Shown: in pieces, positions 31,068 through 37,184 of the stretch
Layout: each line of letters starts with the position of its first letter
How positions within the stretch are numbered: the stretch's first letter is position 1
NCBI RefSeq assembly: GCF_010977555.1
Contig: NZ_CP048815.1
Coordinates: 124,001-188,000, forward strand
Source of the DNA: Caulobacter rhizosphaerae
Lineage (GTDB): Bacteria > Pseudomonadota > Alphaproteobacteria > Caulobacterales > Caulobacteraceae
Reading direction: 5' to 3'
DNA length: 64,000 bases
The notes under the pieces: generated by a model
Seen by the model: the letters and a program-made list of their open reading frames with translations, nothing else
Told to the model about the DNA's origin: nothing
Databases searched by the model: none
Position numbers and translations under genes: made by a program

Positions 31068-31550
31068 CTACTTGCCCAACGCGGCGTCCTGGTGACCGTC
31101 AAGCCGGGCGCGCAGCACCTGGTCGTAGTCGGCGGCGCGAGGCAGCAGGTCCGGGCGGATCTCGGCCAGGCGCTTTTCGAGGCGGGCGCACGCTTCGCGC
31201 AATTCGATCAACGCCCCATCGATGTCCTCGCGCTGCTGCTCCAGCGCGGTGGCGCGCTCGCGGAACTTCTTCAGCGATCGGGCCATCTGGGCCGCGCCGT
31301 CGTCGTTCTCGTCATAAAGGTCCAGCAGTTCACGGATCTCCGACAGCGACAGGCCCACACGTTTGCCGCGCAGGATCAGCTGCAGACGGACGCGGTCCTT
31401 GTGGGAATAGACCCGGTTGAGGCCTTCGCGCGCGGGGGTCAGCAGGCCCTTGTCTTCGTAGAAGCGCAGAGCGCGCGGCGTAGCTTTGAACTCGTTGCAC
31501 AGCTGGCGGATTGTAAAGGTGCGTTCCGGACGTCGCAGGTCGGCCAACAT
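31068..31550 (-). CDS. MerR-family regulator, LiuR/fatty-acid type
   Basis: 160 residues. The N-terminal MerR winged helix is 'TFTIRQLCNEFKATPRALRFYEDKGLLTP', followed by 'NRVYSHKDRVRLQLILRGKRVGLSLSEIRELLDL'. A coiled-coil dimerisation helix follows (~residues 95-140). There is no C-terminal metal-binding cysteine set, so it belongs with ligand (acyl-CoA-like) sensing members such as LiuR. Its position next to an acyl-CoA dehydrogenase and beta-oxidation genes, and the palindrome 88 bp upstream, support a role in branched-chain or fatty-acid catabolism. Confidence 0.88.
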   Translation of the reverse strand: MLADLRRPERTFTIRQLCNEFKATPRALRFYEDKGLLTPAREGLNRVYSHKDRVRLQLILRGKRVGLSLSEIRELLDLYDENDDGAAQMARSLKKFRERATALEQQREDIDGALIELREACARLEKRLAEIRPDLLPRAADYDQVLRARLDGHQDAALGK

Positions 31551-31637
31551 TTGAACCCTCCCTGGGCAGGCCCGGCTTCTGCGGCCGAGCCGGTTGGTTA
31601 TCGCCGATCACCATATGCCTGAGACAATCTGTCGTCA

Positions 31638-31653
31638 ACGTTTACGTAAACGT
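31638..31653. promoter_or_regulatory. Palindromic operator ACGTTTACGTAAACGT
   Basis: A perfect 16-bp palindrome, flanked so that it reads TCAACGTTTACGTAAACGT with CAAC following. It matches the known style of LiuR-type MerR sites (inverted TTTACGT/ACGTAAA arms). It sits 88 bp upstream of the MerR-family gene and 85 bp upstream of the divergent S24-type gene, so either or both may be controlled. Confidence 0.75.
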
Positions 31654-31737
31654 CAACTTGGTCGCGGGTGGTTAGGTTTACTTTCCTAGGTCGGAGGCAT
31701 ATTTTCCGGGACCTACGCGGCCAGGAAGCAGCTCGCC

Positions 31738-32373
31738 ATGTCGTCTCTGTCGCATGCAAAAATCTGGACCGCGATCGACGCCCTGGCCAAGCGGTTGGAC
31801 ATGAGCCCTTCGGCCATGGCCAAGATGGCGGGGCTGGATCCCACCAGTTTCAATCGCTCCAAGCGCGGCGAGGGCGGCTCGCGGCCGCGCTGGCCATCGA
31901 CGGAGAGCCTGGCCAAGGTGCTGGAGGCGACGGGGGTCGGGTTCTCGGAGTTCGCGGCCCTGACCGAGCGGGCGCCCAAGCCCAATCCCCGGGCCGTGCC
32001 TCTGATCGGGTTCGCCCAGGCGACGGCCGAGGATGTCTTCGACGAGACCGGCGCGCCGCTGGGCGCCGCGTGGGACGAAATCGATTTTCCGGGTTTGGTC
32101 GACGAGGGCGTCTACGCCCTGGAGATCGCCGGCGACGCCTTGGCTCCGGTCTTTCGCGACGGCGACCGCATCCTGGTCTCGCCGTCGGTCGAGCCGCGTC
32201 GGGGTGACCGGGTGGTGGTGCGGACCACGGGCGGCGAACTGCTGGTCAAGGAACTGGCCCGGGTCACGGCCCGCAGCGTTGAACTGGCTTGGCTGAACCA
32301 GACCGCCGGGGACCGGACGCTGGATCTCACCGAGGTGGTCTGGATCGCCCGTATCCTGTGGGCCAGCCAGTAA
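31738..32373 (+). CDS. HTH/S24-type (LexA/CI-like) transcriptional regulator lacking the catalytic serine
   Basis: 211 residues. The N-terminal HTH (~10-60) reads 'LAKRLDMSPSAMAKMAGLDPTSFNRS'; the C-terminal half has the S24 fold: 'YALEIAGDALAPVFRDGDRILVSP' and 'GGELLVKELARV'. In active LexA/CI relatives the first segment is G-(D/M)-S-M; here it is GDALAP, so the nucleophile is Ala, while the general-base lysine (VKEL) is kept. Self-cleavage is therefore not expected. It could bind a ligand or work as a stable repressor. Confidence 0.88.
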   Translation: MSSLSHAKIWTAIDALAKRLDMSPSAMAKMAGLDPTSFNRSKRGEGGSRPRWPSTESLAKVLEATGVGFSEFAALTERAPKPNPRAVPLIGFAQATAEDVFDETGAPLGAAWDEIDFPGLVDEGVYALEIAGDALAPVFRDGDRILVSPSVEPRRGDRVVVRTTGGELLVKELARVTARSVELAWLNQTAGDRTLDLTEVVWIARILWASQ

Positions 32374-32379
32374 CCCGGA

Positions 32380-32589
32380 TCAGGTGCGCGGGCAGTCCGC
32401 GTGCTTGCTTTGCAGCCAGGCGGTCAGGTCGCCTTCCCAGGGCGCGTCGCACGAGATGTCGACCCGGTAAGACGCCCAGTTGTCGTTATGGGCGGCCTCG
32501 ACGTGCGCGGTAGGGAACTGGGTGGCCAGTTCGCCGAGCAATGAGTCGAATTCCGAGCGGTCCGAAGGGCGGAGGGTGAAGCAAGCCAT
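32380..32589 (-). CDS. Small hypothetical protein
   Basis: 69 residues, MACFTLRPSDRSEFDSLL..., acidic and soluble, with no signal or membrane segment. It has normal composition for the genome and a clean start, and ends 7 bp from the stop of the convergent S24-type gene. No family is recognised. Confidence 0.55.
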   Translation of the reverse strand: MACFTLRPSDRSEFDSLLGELATQFPTAHVEAAHNDNWASYRVDISCDAPWEGDLTAWLQSKHADCPRT

Positions 32590-32775
32590 GAGACTAACCT
32601 TGGTTCTGATGAAACCAGACTAGGCTACAAAGTGCGGACAGACCCTTAACCGGCAGTTCAGACTCCGTTCATCTGTTGGGTCATGGTGTCGCAGGGCGGA
32701 AGTTGGCTCTGATTGTCAGTGCATCGGTGGCCAGCCGACGCGTCGACGGTGGCTCGGGCGCGACGCGAGATGAAT

Positions 32776-33351
32776 TCATCGAGCTGAGCCGTCTGCGTCC
32801 TCATCGCCATCCACTTCGTCTTGGCGGCGACCATCCTCGGGGACCGGACCGAGCCTGGCGGGGTCGAGGGTTTGGGGCGGCTGATCGCAATCAGGATGAT
32901 GGCCGCCGCGCGCCAAGAGGGCGTCGCTTTCGGCCTGGGCGGCCAGCGCCTCGGCCGCCAGCGTCTTAAACATGGCGCGATAGGCTCTGGCCCATACCGT
33001 GGTCTCCAGGCGGGCGATCGCTGGCCCCGTCTCCTCGACGAAATCCTCCAGCGCGATCATGTAAGCCAGCATGGCCTTGTTCTGCGCGACATAGGCGGCG
33101 AACTCCGGATGGCCGATGTGCACGGCCGCCAGCACCCCGATCGGATCACAGTCGATCGCTGGCCCAAACCTCATGACATGGCCGATGTTAAGCTGCCCGC
33201 CGCCGGCCTCGAAATGCTGGTAACCGCGCAGCGAAAGGCCTAGCGCCCTGGCCAGGTCGCGGGATGTCGCGGGCCGGATCTTGCGAACCGCCCTCAGGGC
33301 GCGCGAGAGGAGCTGACCGCGCCGTTTGTCGTCTGAGTCGTTATCCCTCAT
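32776..33351 (-). CDS. XRE-like helix-turn-helix DNA-binding protein
   Basis: 191 residues from the ATG at 33351 (a GTG at 33360 would add three). The N-terminal part holds an HTH: 'PATSRDLARALGLSLRGYQHFEAGGGQLNIGHVMRF', XRE-like with a shortened second half. The middle is helical ('MLAYMIALEDFVEETGPAIARLETTV') and the tail is acidic, low-complexity. Similar orphan regulators occur often in Caulobacter. The target is unknown; it is divergent from the lasso-locus regulator over ~300 bp. Confidence 0.7.
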   Translation of the reverse strand: MRDNDSDDKRRGQLLSRALRAVRKIRPATSRDLARALGLSLRGYQHFEAGGGQLNIGHVMRFGPAIDCDPIGVLAAVHIGHPEFAAYVAQNKAMLAYMIALEDFVEETGPAIARLETTVWARAYRAMFKTLAAEALAAQAESDALLARGGHHPDCDQPPQTLDPARLGPVPEDGRRQDEVDGDEDADGSAR

Positions 33352-33655
33352 CAAATCCACGCTTAAGCAATCTACCTAGGGTGTAGCAAGCCCGGATGGC
33401 GGGCGAAGACCCTGTCGCGCCTCGCCTCGCATCGGCGCTTGGATCCGTCGCCTAAGGTGAGTCCGCGCGTCACATCATGCCAGCAAGCATTGCGCAGATC
33501 TTGACGCGCAATATATTTGCGCCGTCGCGCAACATTCCGGCGTAATACCGTTCGCCATGTCACCCTATCCTTAGGTTGATCTCTAATGATATTGCGACTA
33601 TTTGTGAATTGGTGACGCGCTGTTGTTTCGCTCAGCGCGTAGTGTGGAGAGTCGC
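33352..33655. other. Regulatory intergenic region upstream of the lasso locus
   Basis: 304 bp, AT-richer than its neighbours near 33500-33620. It contains four alternating TTGCGC/GCGCAA half-sites (listed separately). No coding frame is called. Confidence 0.55.
33490..33532. promoter_or_regulatory. Array of four alternating half-sites TTGCGC/GCGCAA (putative GntR operator)
   Basis: TTGCGC at 33490-33495 and 33517-33522, GCGCAA at 33506-33511 and 33527-33532. The middle two form GCGCAA-TATAT-TTGCGC, a perfect 17-bp interrupted palindrome; the last two form TTGCGC-CGTC-GCGCAA. The half-site starts are 16, 11 and 10 bp apart. It lies 124 bp upstream of the GntR gene. A further GCGCAA occurs at 34251 and TGCAAATATA/TGCAATATA lie at 34267 and 34290, before the first precursor gene. 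Confidence 0.6.
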
Positions 33656-34288
33656 GTGAAGGGCCGTGCGTCCGGAAAGCCAAGAGATCCCTTCAGCGCC
33701 GCGCTCGACGCCCTGAAGGCGGAGCTAAGAAACGGTCGTCTTGTTCTTGGCGAGCCGCTGACGATCACCGAATTGGCCCAGTCGCTCGGCCTTTCGGCGA
33801 CACCGGTGCGCGAGGCGCTCTCGCGTTTGGCCGGAGCGGGGCTCATCGAAGATCGGCGCGGACGCGGCTACGTCGCGCCGCGCTATGAGGTCTCCGATCT
33901 TGAGGAGCTGTATGGTTTGCGGCGGCTCTATCTGGACGAAGCGCTGAGGGCCGGCGAAATGACCGATCCGCCACCAGGGTCTGAGACCACGGTCCGGCGG
34001 GCGTCAGCGGGCGACCAACTCACCGATTTGCTCGATTGGATCGCCGCCCAGGCCGGCAATCGGGCCCTGTTCGACGCCTATCGCCAAGTCAGTGACCGCC
34101 TGGCGCCGGCGGTGCAGGTGGAGGGTCAGGTCTTCGCCCTGGCGGAAGACCTCGCCGGCCTGCGAGCCGTGCTGACCGAGCGGGTCAAGTGCTCGGCGGT
34201 GTTGGTTGATTTGCACGATGCGCGGCGGCGACGCGCACCGGAATTAGTACGCGCAATGCGGGCGAATGCAAATATAGCGTCGTTATAG
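33656..34288 (+). CDS. GntR-family regulator of the lasso-peptide locus
   Basis: 210 residues from the GTG at 33656, with GGAG 9 nt upstream; a TTG at 33623 is less likely. The GntR winged helix reads 'LVLGEPLTITELAQSLGLSATPVREALSRLAGAGLIEDRRGRGYVA' (~25-75). The C-terminal half is all-helical but shorter and poorer in the metal-binding Asp/His of a full FCD domain. Gene order puts it directly upstream of the precursor genes, and it probably governs them and itself. GntR members occur in other proteobacterial lasso loci. Confidence 0.85.
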   Translation: MKGRASGKPRDPFSAALDALKAELRNGRLVLGEPLTITELAQSLGLSATPVREALSRLAGAGLIEDRRGRGYVAPRYEVSDLEELYGLRRLYLDEALRAGEMTDPPPGSETTVRRASAGDQLTDLLDWIAAQAGNRALFDAYRQVSDRLAPAVQVEGQVFALAEDLAGLRAVLTERVKCSAVLVDLHDARRRRAPELVRAMRANANIASL

Positions 34289-34334
34289 CTGCAATATACT
34301 GCCAATGCAGAGCCGGCGGTGCGCCTGATGGGAT

Positions 34335-34350
34335 GCCGCAATAACGCGGC
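34335..34350 (+). promoter_or_regulatory. 5'-leader hairpin before the first precursor gene
   Basis: GCCGC at 34335-34339 and GCGGC at 34346-34350 flank a 6-nt loop (AATAAC), 22 nt before the precursor start. It may protect the 5' end of the transcript. Confidence 0.4.
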
Positions 34351-34372
34351 TTACTTCCTGAAGGAGCGTGTC

Positions 34373-34486
34373 ATGACCAAGACCCGCAAGTTCCAGCTCG
34401 TTCGTGTCGGCGACGCCAAGGTCCTTACCCGTGGCGAATTCGGCGTCGGCGCGGAGTTGGCCACCATGCACAAGGACGAGGGCTGA
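34373..34486 (+). CDS. Lasso-peptide precursor A1
   Basis: 37 residues; AAGGAG lies 6 nt before the ATG. The leader is MTKTRKFQLVRVGDAKVLTR (20 residues) and the core GEFGVGAELATMHKDEG (17). The conserved Thr at position -2 is Thr19. The core begins with Gly1, and Glu8 is at the right distance for an 8-residue macrolactam ring; Glu2 is too near to be the acceptor. The tail is LATMHKDEG. My hand calculation for the cyclised peptide gives [M+H]+ near 1729.79. The leader motif LVR.GDAK.LT is shared with A2. Processing needs B and C, encoded downstream. No such sequence is known to me by name. Confidence 0.9.
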   Translation: MTKTRKFQLVRVGDAKVLTRGEFGVGAELATMHKDEG

Positions 34487-34517
34487 CCTCAGGACCGCCG
34501 GCTCTCGTCGGCGGCCC

Positions 34518-34539
34518 CGGGCGGCCATCACGGCCGCCC
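34518..34539 (+). promoter_or_regulatory. Hairpin between the two precursor genes
   Basis: GGGCGGCC (34519-34526) and GGCCGCCC (34532-34539) flank a 5-nt loop. The 8-bp GC stem is followed by GTTCCTT, weakly terminator-like. It may act as an mRNA-stabilising or attenuating element between A1 and A2. Confidence 0.45.
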
Positions 34540-34572
34540 GTTCCTTCAGCACATCCCGTCAAGGAGACGATG

Positions 34573-34686
34573 ATGACCAAGCAAGCCAAGACCCGCCTCG
34601 TCCGTCTGGGCGACGCCAAGCGCCTGACCAAGGGCGAAATCGGCGTCGGCACGGAGCTGAACGGCCGGGTCGAGCCGCAAGGCTGA
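34573..34686 (+). CDS. Lasso-peptide precursor A2
   Basis: 37 residues, AAGGAG 6 nt upstream as in A1; an ATG three bases earlier (34570) would add one Met. The leader is MTKQAKTRLVRLGDAKRLTK and the core GEIGVGTELNGRVEPQG. Thr19 at -2, Gly1 and Glu8 are all conserved, so an 8-residue ring is expected. By my count the leader shares 13 of 20 positions with A1; in the core the ring is nearly the same (GE.GVG.EL) but the tail differs fully. Hand-calculated [M+H]+ for the lasso is about 1693.85. Confidence 0.9.
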   Translation: MTKQAKTRLVRLGDAKRLTKGEIGVGTELNGRVEPQG

Positions 34687-34698
34687 ACGGGCCAAGAC

Positions 34699-34760
34699 GC
34701 CCGATCGGGCCAGCCGCCACAAGGCTGGCCGCTGGGCGGCGCCGGCATGCCGGCGCCGCC
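34699..34760 (+). promoter_or_regulatory. Hairpin cluster before B, including a perfect 26-bp palindrome over its start codon
   Basis: GCCCGATCGGGC is a 12-bp palindrome at 34699-34710. GGCCAGCC (34708-34715) pairs with GGCTGGCC (34723-34730), and a perfect 26-bp palindrome spans 34735-34760 with the ATG of B at its exact centre (34747). The first two are mutually exclusive by overlap. No Shine-Dalgarno is evident upstream of B. The structures could block B translation or end part of the transcript, keeping precursor message in excess. Confidence 0.7.
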
Positions 34761-35418
34761 TTTCCTGGGGGATCGCCCACTGTTCCTGTCATCCACCACC
34801 CACCTGGCCACGATCGGGGACGACATCGTCGTGCTCGATGCGCGGACCAACGCCTATTACTGCCTGCCCGCCGCGGCGGCGGCCGTGCGCGTGGAAGAGG
34901 CCGGAGTCGCCTTCGACGATTGCGATCTGGCCGAGCAGTTCGCACAGGCCGGCTTGCTGACCGATCGGCCGCCGCCGCCCAATCCCTCTCCAACACCGCT
35001 TCCGTCCCAGGACCTGGGACTGCGCACGGCCGAGCGTGTGCGGCTCGGCGACCTGGCCCTGATCCTTGCAGCCTGGCTGACGATGTTTGTCAGTTATCAC
35101 CCCGTGGCCTTCGATCGCCTGGTGCGGCGCGGGCGTGACGAGGGGCGGGCGCAGGGGCCGAGCGAACCGACGCAGGAGGTCAAGCGCCTGGTGGCTGCTT
35201 TTGAGCGGGTGCTGCCGTGGCTGCCCTTTCAAGGCGTCTGCCTTTACCGCGCCTTTCTGCTCAGGCGGATCCTGCTTTGGCGGGGCCATCGCGCGCGCTG
35301 GGTGTTTGGCGTGCACACCTGGCCCTTCCAGGCCCACTGCTGGCTGCAGATCGGCGAGGTGGTTCTCGACGACGCCGCCGATCGCCTGGCCAGCTTCTCA
35401 CCAATCATGGAGGTCTGA
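34747..35418 (+). CDS. Lasso-peptide B protein (RRE plus transglutaminase-like Cys protease)
   Basis: 223 residues, fused B as usual in Proteobacteria. The RiPP recognition element is the N-terminal ~75 residues (HLATIGDDIVVLDARTNAYY, residues 19-38), which binds the leader. The C-terminal protease has a Cys-His-Asp triad: Cys165 in 'FQGVCLYRAFLLRR', His197 in 'PFQAHCWLQIG' and Asp208/209 in 'EVVLDDA'. It cleaves the leader so that C can close the ring. It overlaps the C start by one base (TGATG). Confidence 0.92.
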   Translation: MPAPPFLGDRPLFLSSTTHLATIGDDIVVLDARTNAYYCLPAAAAAVRVEEAGVAFDDCDLAEQFAQAGLLTDRPPPPNPSPTPLPSQDLGLRTAERVRLGDLALILAAWLTMFVSYHPVAFDRLVRRGRDEGRAQGPSEPTQEVKRLVAAFERVLPWLPFQGVCLYRAFLLRRILLWRGHRARWVFGVHTWPFQAHCWLQIGEVVLDDAADRLASFSPIMEV

Positions 35419-37184
35419 TGGACGGTTTCGTCGTGGAGGGCCGCTTTGGCTTTCTGGGCGCGCATGCGCGCGTTGATCCCGCTCCGCTGGCGGCGGCGGG
35501 CTGGCGGGAGGCGCGCACGACGCCGCTGACGCGTCTCTTCGTTCGCAACGGCCTTGAGGTGCGCGACACCGCGCGCGGTTGGATCGTCGGCGCGCTGTTC
35601 GAGCGCGGGTCAGGCCATCAGGCCTCGGGCGCGCCCGACGCGCTCCAGGATCCGCACGAACCGATCGAGGTCCTCTGCGCAAATCTGGTCCGTTTCTACT
35701 GGGGGCGGTACGTGGCCATCTTCCCGACCGAACGGGCGGTGCTGCGTGATCCATCAGGGCATCTGGAGTGCCTGACCTGGAACACCAAGACGGGCTGGGC
35801 GGCCGGATCGGCCCCGCCGCAGGCGCCGCTGCCGCCCAGCGCCGCGCCTGCCGACCTGGCGATCGACTGGTCGGCGATCGCGGGCATCGTCGCCGACCTC
35901 CCGACGGCGCTGCGACGCGTTCCGCTGCACGGCGTCGAGGCGGTCCTGCCCGGCGAGCTCAGGGGGGGCGGCGCGGCGGCCAAGAGCCAGTTGATCTGGA
36001 ATCCGGCCGTCTTCGCGCGGCAGCCGCCCGCGTCGTACGAGGTCTCGCGCCGCGCCGTCGTCGACGCGGTCCATGAAAGCCTCCGGGCCGAGCTCGCCTC
36101 GGATGATCGGTTGCTCGCCGAGATATCAGGCGGACTGGATTCGGCGATCGTCGCCTCGAGCCTGGTCGCCCATGGCGGCCGAGACAGGACGCGGTTCGTG
36201 CATTTTCATGTCGCAGACCCCGGCGGCGAAGAACGCGCCTATGCCCGGCAGGTCGCCGACCAGCTCCAGGCGGATCTCCTGGAGATCGTAAAGCCGGAAC
36301 TGCAGGTCGACGCCGACATCCTGGCTGAGGTCCCCGTCGGCGTGCGGCCCTCGAACAACGCCGCCGATCACCACTACGACAGAACCATGGCCGCCCTGGC
36401 CCAGCGGTCGGGCGCGCGCCGGATCCTGACGGGACAGGGTGGCGACATGGTCTTCTTCCAGAGCCCGTCCCGGCAGGTCGCCGCTGAACTGTGGGGACGC
36501 TGGCGGCGCCTGCCCCGCGCCGATCCGCTTTGGCGGCAACTTGAGTGCGCGGCGCGCTGGAACCGCTGTTCCACCTGGTCTCTGATCGGCGAAGCCGCGC
36601 GCGAGGCGTTCAGCTCCCGAAAGACGATCGTCAATCCTCATCCCTGGCTTGCCACGACCGTGGCCCCCGCCAAGCAGCGTCAGCTCGAGAGCCTGATCCG
36701 GTCGCAGGTCTTTCATGGCGCCAGCCGTCGGGGCCGACAGGCCGCCCTTGTCCATCCGCTGCTCAGCCAGCCGGTGCTGGAGGCGACCCTGGCCGCACCG
36801 GTCATCGATCTCGCGCGGGGCGGCCGCGGCCGAGGCCTGGCGCGCGACGCCTTCGCGCACCAAATCCCCGTTTCGGTGCGCGAACGTCGATCGAAGGGGG
36901 TGCTGACCCCGTACTACGGCCGGATGATCCTTCGCAGTCTTGGGGCGCTGCGGCCCTTCCTGCTGGATGGGCGGCTGGCCGGGGAGCGCGTCCTGGACCG
37001 CGCCTTCGTTGAGGCGATGCTCGATCCGGACAGACTGATCCACCAGGGCGACTATCCCCGCCTGTTCGAGACGATCGCCCTGGAGGCCTATGTGCGTCAC
37101 TGGGAGGGTCGGTCGCCTTCGGCGGCCGCCGGCGTGGACGGCGCCTCCAACCTGTCGGCCAGCCAGGGCAGAACCTCGGCGTAG
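35418..37184 (+). CDS. Lasso-peptide C protein (asparagine-synthetase-like macrolactam synthetase)
   Basis: 588 residues from the ATG at 35418, which has GGAGG before it and overlaps the B stop; an open frame upstream is antisense-like extension. The ATP-pyrophosphatase motif SGGLDSAI is at 237-244, and 'LTGQGGDMVFF' follows. The N-terminal domain lacks the Cys2 nucleophile of true asparagine synthetases, as expected for cyclases. It activates Glu8 as AMP ester for attack by the Gly1 amine. Its last 88 bp overlap the convergent isopeptidase gene. Confidence 0.93.
   Translation: MDGFVVEGRFGFLGAHARVDPAPLAAAGWREARTTPLTRLFVRNGLEVRDTARGWIVGALFERGSGHQASGAPDALQDPHEPIEVLCANLVRFYWGRYVAIFPTERAVLRDPSGHLECLTWNTKTGWAAGSAPPQAPLPPSAAPADLAIDWSAIAGIVADLPTALRRVPLHGVEAVLPGELRGGGAAAKSQLIWNPAVFARQPPASYEVSRRAVVDAVHESLRAELASDDRLLAEISGGLDSAIVASSLVAHGGRDRTRFVHFHVADPGGEERAYARQVADQLQADLLEIVKPELQVDADILAEVPVGVRPSNNAADHHYDRTMAALAQRSGARRILTGQGGDMVFFQSPSRQVAAELWGRWRRLPRADPLWRQLECAARWNRCSTWSLIGEAAREAFSSRKTIVNPHPWLATTVAPAKQRQLESLIRSQVFHGASRRGRQAALVHPLLSQPVLEATLAAPVIDLARGGRGRGLARDAFAHQIPVSVRERRSKGVLTPYYGRMILRSLGALRPFLLDGRLAGERVLDRAFVEAMLDPDRLIHQGDYPRLFETIALEAYVRHWEGRSPSAAAGVDGASNLSASQGRTSA

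Noticed and set aside
34373..34486. Glu2 of the lasso core as ring acceptor
   Set aside because: Known lasso rings have 7-9 residues; Glu8 fits and is shared by both cores, Glu2 would give an impossible ring.
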